From contig CAZKCO010000030.1 in the NCBI GenBank assembly GCA_964551335.1, positions 1-64,000 on the forward strand: a stretch of 64,000 nucleotides of DNA. The letters run 5' to 3'. The DNA is from Tunicatimonas sp964551335 (GTDB taxonomy: Bacteria; Bacteroidota; Bacteroidia; Cytophagales; Cyclobacteriaceae). Within the stretch, counting starts at the first letter, position 1; each line of letters starts with the position of its first letter. The notes beneath the pieces were generated by a model. That model saw nothing but the letters and a program-made list of their open reading frames with translations, was not told the DNA's origin and ran no database searches. The translations under genes were made by a program, and so were the position numbers. Below, in pieces: positions 44,218 to 51,444 of this stretch.

Positions 44218-45354
44218 ATGGATAGCTCCTCAGAAAAGCTTTTGTTCCGAAAAATTACAAGGCTGCAAGAGTATTTAAACCATACCCGCTCGCTGAAGAA
44301 CTGTACAATACAGCAAGTGGATTTCACCAGTCGCCCCATTAACTGGACCGAGATTATCATAGAAAATACTGTTTTTCTTGGATGCAGCTTTCGAGCTATC
44401 GATAAAAACTATTTGTTGGAGCAAGGGGCTATTATCTTTCCCAAAGTAAAGCATTTGCCTTACGAGCCCTACCGTAGTAGCTTGTATACCTGGCAGGAAC
44501 TGATGAAGGGGTATCATCCAAAAAGGAATCAAAGTTTGGATATTTCCATCTACCGCTACTTTTCGCAGTACAAAGTAAACCCGCCGGTTAATGAAGCATT
44601 ATATCAACGAATCCACGATCACGCCATCGATGATGCCCTGCGTGATTTTCTGAATTTTCAGCCCGACGGATTAACTCAAAAACGTTGCATAGGTGTCATG
44701 GGTGGCCACAGTACGTTAAGAACCGACCGGTTCTTTCATCTGGTAGCCCGAACCGCTAAACTACTTACTGAAAAAGGCTATACTATTGTTTCTGGTGGCG
44801 GACCTGGTATTATGGAAGCGGCTAACCTGGGAGCTTACTTTGCATTTCAATCCGACATTGATCTCCAGGAATCAATTACACTATTGGAGGCCGCTCCCCA
44901 CTACACCGACCCTTCATACGTTAGGCAAGCCCAGAAAGTAATTGATAAGTTTCCAACAGGACACACAAGTCTGGCGATACCCACCTGGTTCTATGGTCAC
45001 GAGCCTAGTAACCTCTTTGCTTCTCACATTGCTAAATATTTTTCTAATAGCATCCGCGAAGACACCCTGCTGGCAATATGTTTACACGGAGTTATTTTCG
45101 CTCCGGGTAGCGCAGGCACCATCCAGGAAATTTTCATGGATGCCGCCCAGAACCATTACGGGTCATTCAATTACGTAAGCCCTATGATTTTTCTGGGCAA
45201 AAAATGGTACGAAATTGAATCAATGATATTTCCTCTGGTGAAAAAACTCTCCTACGGTAAGCGCTACCATGATTTATTATTCATTTCCGATGACCCAAAA
45301 CGGATAGTGCAGTTTATTCTTAATCATCAGCCGGTACCAAATACTGAAAGCTAG
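44218..45354 (+). CDS. LOG-family (Rossmann, lysine-decarboxylase-like) protein with long N-terminus, altered motif
   Basis: 378 residues. The C-terminal half is a LOG/TIGR00730-like domain: RCIGVMGGHSTLRTDRFFHLVARTAKLLTEKGYTIVSGGGPGIMEAANLGAYFA and, near 300, VIFAPGSAGTIQEIFMDAAQNHYG. LOG phosphoribohydrolases normally have PGGxGTxxE and an Arg after EAAN. Here Ser replaces the second Gly and Leu the Arg, so cytokinin-type nucleotide cleavage is uncertain. The first 150 residues are extra and unrecognised (HLPYEPYRSSLYTWQELMKGYHPKRNQSLDISIYRYF). Likely a nucleotide-binding protein of another specificity. Confidence 0.8.
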   Translation: MDSSSEKLLFRKITRLQEYLNHTRSLKNCTIQQVDFTSRPINWTEIIIENTVFLGCSFRAIDKNYLLEQGAIIFPKVKHLPYEPYRSSLYTWQELMKGYHPKRNQSLDISIYRYFSQYKVNPPVNEALYQRIHDHAIDDALRDFLNFQPDGLTQKRCIGVMGGHSTLRTDRFFHLVARTAKLLTEKGYTIVSGGGPGIMEAANLGAYFAFQSDIDLQESITLLEAAPHYTDPSYVRQAQKVIDKFPTGHTSLAIPTWFYGHEPSNLFASHIAKYFSNSIREDTLLAICLHGVIFAPGSAGTIQEIFMDAAQNHYGSFNYVSPMIFLGKKWYEIESMIFPLVKKLSYGKRYHDLLFISDDPKRIVQFILNHQPVPNTES

Positions 45355-45385
45355 TAAACTTATTTTTAGACCGGTTACGTTAATA

Positions 45386-45410
45386 CTGAAGGAGCTTTTT
45401 CCTTCGGTTT
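45386..45410 (+). terminator. probable rho-independent terminator
   Basis: CTGAAGGA (45386-45393) pairs with TCCTTCGG (45400-45407, one wobble), followed by TTTA. It lies about 30 nt after the LOG-family stop. Confidence 0.55.
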
Positions 45411-45466
45411 AGGGAGCTATATAAAGTAGATCGTTTTTCAAACACATCCTAGCTATTCTAGATAAT

Positions 45467-46747
45467 ATGACCCTGTTTTATAGGATTTCCGTCTTAGTAT
45501 TTTGTAGTGCCAGTGGCGTTCTTGCCCAGGATTTAGCAATTGATACTACTTCGCAAGCCTCGGTAGCAACCTTGGCTGAACGGTCGAGAAACGTTCAGTC
45601 CAAACGGCATTATCAGCAGGCTACTCAATTAGAATCCGAAAATCGCTATCAGGAAGCTATATTGGAACTAGATCAGGCGTTGGCGCTTAAACACAACTTT
45701 CAGGATGCACTGTGGCTGAGGGCAAGGTTACATCGGTACGAAGGAAACTTTTCTGATGCGCTGACTGATTATCAATCGTTACTCTATTTGGCGCCTGAGC
45801 AAGTGGAAGCCCGTTTCGAGCGAGCCCAATTGTTCTACCGTTTAGATCGATACCAGGATGCATTGGATGATTATATCTACTTGTTACAGAATGACTTAGG
45901 AGAGACTAGTACTGTTTACTTTCGCGGGACTCAGCAACATACAGCGGGAGGAACTGAGTTTGTAGCGCAATCGGTAGCTACGGTTCAGTCGGGTATTAAA
46001 GCTGATATCTGGAATATGATGGGATTGAGCTATTTGAAGCTCAAAAATTATCCAAAAGCCCAATTACACTTCGAGTTAGCCCTCTCTCAAAATTCTCAGG
46101 ATCCAAACATATACAGTAATCTAGGCCAAATCGCTGAGCAAAATGGAGATACTACTGCCGCTATTGACTACTATCGGCAGGCATTGGAATTGCGGCCAGA
46201 TCATCCCGAAGCCTTGAGTAATTTTTCCTACCTCACTCGCAAAACCAATCAATTGGACCTGGCCCAAGCCACCTTAACTGAAGTGAATAACGAAGAAAAT
46301 TCATCCCCGTATAGTTTACTTCACCGGGGCATGGTACTACATCAGCTTGGCCAATATCAAAAGGCAGTGGAGCAGTTCACCCAGGCCATAACTTATCTAC
46401 CTCGTGAGGCTGATTTTTACCTACAACGAGCTTTCTCGCTAGAAAAATTAAGCCACTTAGACCGTGCGCTTCATGATTATTCTAAAGCAATTGAGCTTAG
46501 CCCTACCCTGGAAAAAGCCTACGTAAACCGCGGGAATGTATATTACAAGCAGAAAAAGTTTCCGTTAGCAGTTCAGGATTACCAGCGAGCGTTAAGCTTA
46601 AATAATCAAAATGCTAAGACGTACTTTAATTTAGCACTCGTTTATCACCGGTTACACCAATTAGATGAAGCCTGTCTGTATTTAAACCGCGCACTTGATT
46701 TGGGATACCAACCTGCCCAGCGAATCGCTACTGAACTCTGCCAGTAA
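45467..46747 (+). CDS. exported TPR-repeat protein
   Basis: 426 residues. The signal peptide MTLFYRISVLVFCSASGVLAQ is followed by about ten tetratricopeptide repeats (ALWLRARLHRYEGNFSDALTDYQSLLYL, AWNMMGLSYLKLKNYPKAQLHFELAL-type, NLGQIAEQNGDTTAAIDYYRQALELRPDHPEAL, AYVNRGNVYYKQKKFPLAVQDYQRALSLN). TPR arrays act as protein-binding scaffolds. It has no enzymatic domain, is periplasmic, and its partner is unknown. No operon partner; a terminator for the opposite gene lies just downstream. Confidence 0.9.
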   Translation: MTLFYRISVLVFCSASGVLAQDLAIDTTSQASVATLAERSRNVQSKRHYQQATQLESENRYQEAILELDQALALKHNFQDALWLRARLHRYEGNFSDALTDYQSLLYLAPEQVEARFERAQLFYRLDRYQDALDDYIYLLQNDLGETSTVYFRGTQQHTAGGTEFVAQSVATVQSGIKADIWNMMGLSYLKLKNYPKAQLHFELALSQNSQDPNIYSNLGQIAEQNGDTTAAIDYYRQALELRPDHPEALSNFSYLTRKTNQLDLAQATLTEVNNEENSSPYSLLHRGMVLHQLGQYQKAVEQFTQAITYLPREADFYLQRAFSLEKLSHLDRALHDYSKAIELSPTLEKAYVNRGNVYYKQKKFPLAVQDYQRALSLNNQNAKTYFNLALVYHRLHQLDEACLYLNRALDLGYQPAQRIATELCQ

Positions 46748-46751
46748 TCAA

Positions 46752-46781
46752 AAGAAAAAAAAACAGCCCTTCCGGGCTGTT
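46752..46781 (-). terminator. rho-independent terminator
   Basis: On the minus strand, AACAGCCC pairs with GGGCTGTT (46774-46781 with 46762-46769, loop GGAA) followed by a run of Ts (46752-46761). It ends the ParB-like gene and overlaps the 3' end of the TPR gene's transcript. Confidence 0.9.
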
Positions 46782-46809
46782 AACTCACTAGATACTATAG
46801 CGATAACAA

Positions 46810-47763
46810 TTAGGCGTTGGCAAACTTACCGAAAAGTTCGTCTTCAATTCGCTTTAAATAGTCTTTAGCCTGTTTCAGAGAATTTTTATCCTTACGCTGA
46901 ATGGCTTTATTAATGGCTGAGATGATTCGGCCTTTGTGCATTTGTAGGCGTTCTTCCTTGGAAGAAAATACCGGATCTTTCAGCTTAAGCTCATCGGATG
47001 CTTCCTGAATTCGGGCATCTTCCCGTAACATAGCCTGCTTATCTTTGTGCGCCTGCTTAGCTCTTCGAATGGCTTGAGCTTTATTGTATAAATCGGCAGC
47101 ATTCTTGATTTTACCTACTTTCCGAGCATCCTTCTCTTGGGCAATAAGCTGTACATCACCTTTCTTCACCTTCACATTACCCGAAAGTATATCGTGCTTC
47201 AACTCCGGATTAGTACGTCCAATTAACTCCAAACCTTTGGCGAATTCTGCATCTCGTAATATGGTACGATCACTCACATTGAACTCTCTCGCCAAAATTT
47301 CAGAAGTTTTATCTCCACTTTGGCCACTTGAAAGTACTTTGTCGTATCCACCTCGTTTTTTCTTCATTCGCTCGTATTTCAGTCCCCGAAAATAGCTGAG
47401 CTGATCAGGGTTGAGGTTACGGCGGCCCAACTGATGATTAAGCATCCAGTCTTTTGCCTGCTCCTTACTAGTGAAGTGATGAAGCCGTACTTTAAACGGA
47501 ATATTATTTCGCTGACAAATGTCAAGACGGTTATGACCATCAATCAAGACCAATTCTCCGTTTTCTTTTTTCCAGACCGTTAAGGGGTCCAAACAGCCGT
47601 TCAGCTTAATATTTTGTTCCAGCTGTTGTTTAGAATCAGCAGTAAGTGGGGGAATAAAACGTTGTAACTCACTTTTGACTTGAATGTCATCAACGGTTAC
47701 TGTTCCTTGTTCAGCGCCATTTTCGGCAATGATTACAGCCTGCTGCATAGCGGTGTCTTCCAT
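46810..47763 (-). CDS. ParB/RepB-type partition-domain protein (orphan)
   Basis: 317 residues. The N-terminal ParB/sulfiredoxin-fold domain contains the motif DPLTVWKKENGELVLIDGHNRLDICQRN, the region that in ParB holds the CTP-binding and DNA-clamp sequences (here GHNR in place of the canonical GERR). A helical domain with a helix-turn-helix-like KTSEILAREFNVSDRTILRDAEFAKGLELIG follows, and the C-terminal tail is highly charged (KQAHKDKQAMLREDARIQEASDEL). There is no ParA partner in the window, so it is more likely a plasmid-type or regulatory ParB homologue than the chromosomal one. Alternative start at ATG 47748. Confidence 0.8.
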   Translation of the reverse strand: MEDTAMQQAVIIAENGAEQGTVTVDDIQVKSELQRFIPPLTADSKQQLEQNIKLNGCLDPLTVWKKENGELVLIDGHNRLDICQRNNIPFKVRLHHFTSKEQAKDWMLNHQLGRRNLNPDQLSYFRGLKYERMKKKRGGYDKVLSSGQSGDKTSEILAREFNVSDRTILRDAEFAKGLELIGRTNPELKHDILSGNVKVKKGDVQLIAQEKDARKVGKIKNAADLYNKAQAIRRAKQAHKDKQAMLREDARIQEASDELKLKDPVFSSKEERLQMHKGRIISAINKAIQRKDKNSLKQAKDYLKRIEDELFGKFANA

Positions 47764-48340
47764 AAATCAGAAATTAATGCGTGAAATGAAAATTTGACTA
47801 ATAGATATTAATAAGAAATTTTTGTACATGTTTTTGTTTTCCTTCGTATTACGCCTCTGTGCCTGGTTGTCAATAAACCAATCCAATTAAACTATCTATT
47901 CGACTGCTCCAGACCATACAGACTCGGGTATGATTGAAGAAAAAGAAATCAAAATGGTCAGCTTAGCAGAAAATTACATTTTTAGCTCACTCAGTCAAAT
48001 AACGAGTTTTTTTTTTAAAAGTTCACCATTATTAGGTATAAATTATGTAAAATAGACACTAGTTGACAATTTTTTTTATTCAATTTCACAATATTATTAT
48101 ACTTGGTAAGCTTCATTAAGGGTTAATACTTAAAAATTTAACTAGCCTGAGTTGGTATTTAGTGATAACGTAAATCATAGACTTGCTCGAAATCCTTGAA
48201 CTCGATTAAAAACTACTTTTTCACTACTATTTCTAATTCATACTGCCGAAATGGCAAATCATAGTTTTACAAAACCAATAGATCTTCCTGACATTGAGAT
48301 GATTATGCGAGAATACTCTCCATTAAATCTCTAATTTAAG
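47764..48340. other. 577-bp AT-rich intergenic region
   Basis: No clear gene, tRNA or terminator. It is strongly AT-rich with a T-run near 48009. The only codable item is a 27-codon frame (48251-48334, plus strand) that begins MANHSFTKPIDLPDIEMIM and ends just before the convergent small gene. It could be a small protein but has no support beyond its ATG and stop. Confidence 0.35.
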
Positions 48341-48556
48341 TTAAAGGATTGGCTGATCTTCAGTATCAGTATCTTTAGCAATATCATGTTTATCTAGCCA
48401 TTCTTCCCAAGAAGGTATTTTTCGAGCAGCGGGATGCAGGGAGGGATCAAACAGCACTTCCTTATACTCTCCGTAAGAACGCCTTAATAATTTTTGAAAA
48501 CCTTCGGGCAACTCCGACCACTTTAGTTTTTCTTTTGGATTTTCAATTCCGGTCAT
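48341..48556 (-). CDS. small hypothetical protein
   Basis: 71 residues, no signal peptide, highly charged, with Trp at SELPEGFQKLLRRSYGEYKEVLF and PSWEEWLDKHD. No known family. A compact helical cytoplasmic protein, plausibly real because codon use and the ATG are normal. Function unknown. It could be part of the ECF-sigma neighbourhood, since it lies downstream on the same strand, but 168 bp separate them. Confidence 0.5.
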   Translation of the reverse strand: MTGIENPKEKLKWSELPEGFQKLLRRSYGEYKEVLFDPSLHPAARKIPSWEEWLDKHDIAKDTDTEDQPIL

Positions 48557-48723
48557 AGATAAACATTTGTAAAGTAAATAGCTCTGAAGCCCAGATGTTT
48601 TAACATTACGATTTTTTTAAAGAAAAGATTTGTATTTCTACCTTAACCGAAGAGCAAAATTGTATAGCCCATAATTTTACACGAATAACGGACCCTAGAC
48701 TATATGGGGCACAGCAGCACAAT

Positions 48724-49509
48724 TTATTTCAGCAAGCGCAAGATTCGTAGTTTTCTGGTATCAGAACTGGTTATATTTCGGTGAAAGGTATGTTGGGGGT
48801 TATTCTGAATTTTTCGAAATAGTTGCTCTGCTTCTTCGTAGTTATGAACACCTAACCAAGCCAGGGCTAGATAAAATTCAGCCTCCTCCTGAAAGAGCGA
48901 ATCTTTCATAGTTTGATTAGTTTCCAGAACTTTACTAAGCATTTGGGTCGCTTCATTGTATTTTTCAAGTTGTAATAAGCTCACAGATGTAAGAAACATA
49001 TCCTGTACCTTAGGTGAAGATAGCGTCTGGTATCTCTCAACAACTTCCGGATATTGTTCGGCTACATACAGGGAATCAATTAGCGAACTTTCTTCGCTTT
49101 GGGCACGAGTAATAGGTAGCTGGTAGGAAATAAAATTCTCATCATAGAGTGCTTCAGGTGTCATCGTGGCATATTCAATTAATACGTATCCGGCAACTCC
49201 GAATAATAAGACAGCTGCAATTCTACCCATGTTACGCCAGATCGTTCGTATTTTTGAATCTTCTTTCTCAAGTTGATAATTTGTTATCTCATTACTGAAA
49301 GCGTGCTGTTGGTGCCAGTCGGCAACGCGCTTTCGCATTCCCTGGGCACGTACCGCATCTTGAGAAAGCTTCAGAATCTCTAGTTCTTCTGCCAGCTCAG
49401 GATCAGTCTGGATAAGTTGCTCTAGTTGCTTTTGCTCCTCTTTACTTAGCTCTCCCAGCAGGTAGCGGTCAAGGGTTTCCAATCGTTTTATTTCATTGTC
49501 ATTTAACAT
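48724..49509 (-). CDS. anti-sigma factor-like membrane protein with TPR-like periplasmic domain
   Basis: 261 residues. The N-terminal cytoplasmic part (about 1-85: ETLDRYLLGELSKEEQKQLEQLIQTDPELAEELEIL) is the RsgI/FecR-type anti-sigma segment. One membrane helix (about 94-112, IAAVLLFGVAGYVLIEYA) follows, then a periplasmic region with repeat-like helices (VAEQYPEVVERYQTL, YNEATQMLSKVLETNQTMKD, EAEFYLALAWLGVHNYEEAEQLFRKIQ), which are TPR-like. The start codon overlaps the ECF sigma stop by 11 bp, which means translational coupling. It should hold the sigma factor at the membrane until a signal arrives. Confidence 0.82.
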   Translation of the reverse strand: MLNDNEIKRLETLDRYLLGELSKEEQKQLEQLIQTDPELAEELEILKLSQDAVRAQGMRKRVADWHQQHAFSNEITNYQLEKEDSKIRTIWRNMGRIAAVLLFGVAGYVLIEYATMTPEALYDENFISYQLPITRAQSEESSLIDSLYVAEQYPEVVERYQTLSSPKVQDMFLTSVSLLQLEKYNEATQMLSKVLETNQTMKDSLFQEEAEFYLALAWLGVHNYEEAEQLFRKIQNNPQHTFHRNITSSDTRKLRILRLLK

Positions 49510-50113
49510 GGCGCGACATTGTTTTTAGATTTTCACGAAGCACAGGGGAGTTTTTCACTCGGAGGGATATTTCTTTTAGGCACTTATATTTTTTATTTCG
49601 CACAACCTGTTCATTCTGATAGCGAGGCATTTTGGCTAAAATCTCTTTTAGCGATAGATTTTCGTAGTAAAATAGACGTAAAATCTCTCTACAAGTATCG
49701 CTCAGTTCATTAAGTAGCGAAATAATCATAGTTTGATGTTCCTTATACACTAAATATTCAGAAACGTCAGATTCCATCGTTGTTTGGTCTCCTTGAAACT
49801 GCTCGTGACGTCGGAAAGCACTATTTCGTTTTCTGAGTTCAGTGATCCACAGGTTTCTAGTCAGCGTATACAAAAAAGACTTAATACTAGCCTGTCCCCG
49901 AAATTTTTCCTGCTTTACCAATTCAATAAAACCTAACAACACTTCCTGAAAAATATCCGCAGCATCATCTGAAGTACCGCTATTCTTTCTTACGTAGCTT
50001 TCTAGCAAACCATAATATTCCCTGTAAATAAACTCTATTGCTTCGTCTATATTTTTTTCCTCCTTTATGGCTTTTACTAGTTCAGCATCGCTGAAACTGC
50101 TCTTTTTCTGCAT
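49499..50113 (-). CDS. ECF-type RNA polymerase sigma factor
   Basis: 204 residues. Region 2 contains AIEFIYREYYGLLESYVRKNSGTSDDAADIFQEVLLGFIELV and SIKSFLYTLTRNLWITELRKRN (the DNA-melting helix with W-I-T-E-L-R). Region 4 contains LLNELSDTCREILRLFYYENLSLKEILAKMPRYQNEQVVRNKKYKCLKEI with a helix-turn-helix. Length and domain order fit ECF sigma factors. The overlapping downstream gene is its anti-sigma factor. The divergent lipoprotein and CHAT genes are likely targets (inference). Confidence 0.93.
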   Translation of the reverse strand: MQKKSSFSDAELVKAIKEEKNIDEAIEFIYREYYGLLESYVRKNSGTSDDAADIFQEVLLGFIELVKQEKFRGQASIKSFLYTLTRNLWITELRKRNSAFRRHEQFQGDQTTMESDVSEYLVYKEHQTMIISLLNELSDTCREILRLFYYENLSLKEILAKMPRYQNEQVVRNKKYKCLKEISLRVKNSPVLRENLKTMSRHVK

Positions 50114-50362
50114 AAATTATCGTATTAATGTCGTAGCTGGTAGTTTAGGTGTAACCGTATTATTCAAAGTTTTTTTAGTTTTTCCATTTAGTCTAAATTT
50201 AGTACTTAATTCAAATAATATTGAATAATCTTCATTTCTCTCAACGCAAGATTTATAGAGGTGCTTTGTTCCTCAATTGCTGTACTGTTTTAATCATTTT
50301 ACAGCCCTATCGGTTACAAACTAATATTCGGCCTCGACCTTAGGAAAATAATTCAAGAAACA

Positions 50363-51370
50363 ATGAAATTACACTTGGCAAAATTGGGGTCTATACTCCT
50401 AATCTCCACTACTTTTTTATTCTCGCTAGTCAGTTGTAGTGAAGACGATGGTACTATTCGAGATGCTAACGTTAATGGATCGGGTGACACCGTAAATCTA
50501 ACTTCTTCCTCAGCCTCTTCTACTACCGATTGTTCGTTATTCGGCTATCCTGATACAATATTTTTTATTCAGGAGGCGCCCACGAACCTGGTCAGTCCTA
50601 ACTCTACCTTAACCGGGACTTATAGCTCCTTCCCGTTAGGACTCTCCATTAACCCAACTACGGGAGTAATTGATGTAAATGCTAGTGAAACCGGGTTGAA
50701 ATATGAGGTCCGCTACGTGCCTACCGGCACTACCGATACCTGCCGAACGTTTATGACTATCTCGGGGGTAAATTATCTGGATAGTATTTACGTGCTTAGC
50801 GAAGGGGACAGCTTGGCTTTCCCCATTTACAATGCAGAGCCTACCGCTCTACTTCCTTGCGATGATGATGACGACGATGATGATGATGACGACGACGATG
50901 GTGATGATGACGACGACGACGATGATGATGACGATGGCGATGATGACGATGACTGCGAGTTTGACGATGGTGCTGATGATGATGACGGAGACGGCACTGC
51001 TGATGAGCCAGCTCCTGGTCAGGAAGTGATCCCTCTGGGTGTGGCTATCAGTAAGTCTGATGGATCTATCAACCTCCAACAAACCCTTAATAACGGCACC
51101 TTTGGCTCAACTACCCCTGTCAATGGTACTTTTAGAGACTTTACTATCTTCTACCGCCTCAACGATGCCAGCAACGGTGCCTTAAACTCCATTGACGTCC
51201 GTTTTTACTATTATGAAACCGAAGAGGACGTGCCTCAAACAATAATAGATGAGATTAGGGGGCGCGAAGATTTAATCTTATCCAATGGACGCTTTCTAAA
51301 GAATGCCAAAATGATGGACAGGAATGGTCGTCCACCTTACTTAGTTATTGTTAGTCGGCCCCGTAGATAG
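50363..51370 (+). CDS. lipoprotein with 31-residue Asp/Gly tract
   Basis: 335 residues. A signal peptide with lipobox SLVSC (about Cys25) is followed by a beta-rich domain (about 60-150) with IFFIQEAPTNLVSPNSTLTGTY and GVIDVNASETGL. The region 167-197 consists only of Asp (29) and Gly (2), flanked directly by Cys166 and Cys198, and a second acidic stretch follows (DDGADDDDGDGTADE). The C-terminal part has strands and a basic end (RGREDLILSNGRFLKNAKMMDRNG). Asp runs bind calcium in other proteins; a disulfide-closed loop is possible (inference). It is the first plus-strand gene next to the ECF pair and 74 bp before the CHAT gene. Confidence 0.85.
   Translation: MKLHLAKLGSILLISTTFLFSLVSCSEDDGTIRDANVNGSGDTVNLTSSSASSTTDCSLFGYPDTIFFIQEAPTNLVSPNSTLTGTYSSFPLGLSINPTTGVIDVNASETGLKYEVRYVPTGTTDTCRTFMTISGVNYLDSIYVLSEGDSLAFPIYNAEPTALLPCDDDDDDDDDDDDDGDDDDDDDDDDDGDDDDDCEFDDGADDDDGDGTADEPAPGQEVIPLGVAISKSDGSINLQQTLNNGTFGSTTPVNGTFRDFTIFYRLNDASNGALNSIDVRFYYYETEEDVPQTIIDEIRGREDLILSNGRFLKNAKMMDRNGRPPYLVIVSRPRR
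50861..50953 (+). repeat. GAY trinucleotide microsatellite coding for the Asp tract
   Basis: Thirty-one consecutive codons of GAT/GAC with two GGT/GGC interruptions (50861-50953). Replication slippage would change the tract length by whole codons and keep the frame. Both GAT and GAC are used, so the tract is not a pure recent expansion. Confidence 0.85.
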
Positions 51371-51393
51371 TCCCGTAAAATAGTAAAATTCAG

Positions 51394-51443
51394 ACGAGGT
51401 CTCGTGCCTTTGTGGTTTTTTCCTAATTTAGGATTCACAAAGG
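51394..51443 (+). promoter_or_regulatory. hairpin pair immediately before the CHAT gene start
   Basis: A small stem ACGAG (51394-51398) with CTCGT (51401-51405) precedes a larger one, CCTTTGTG (51407-51414) with CACAAAGG (51436-51443), enclosing TCCTAA-T-TTAGGA (51421-51433). The ATG of the CHAT gene starts at 51445, one base after the last stem. A T6 run lies inside the loop (51415-51421). The arrangement could be a terminator-attenuator or hide the start codon region. Confidence 0.65.
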
Positions 51444-51444
51444 T

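Noticed and set aside
47764..48340. tRNA or small RNA in the AT-rich gap
   Set aside because: No cloverleaf, T-loop sequence or terminator was seen.
50861..50953. CRISPR-like repeat array
   Set aside because: Short period-3 coding microsatellite without spacers or Cas genes.
50832..51029. Met/Thr-rich frame over the Asp tract
   Set aside because: It is the +1 frame of the GAY repeat (ATG, ATG, ACG), an artefact of the microsatellite.
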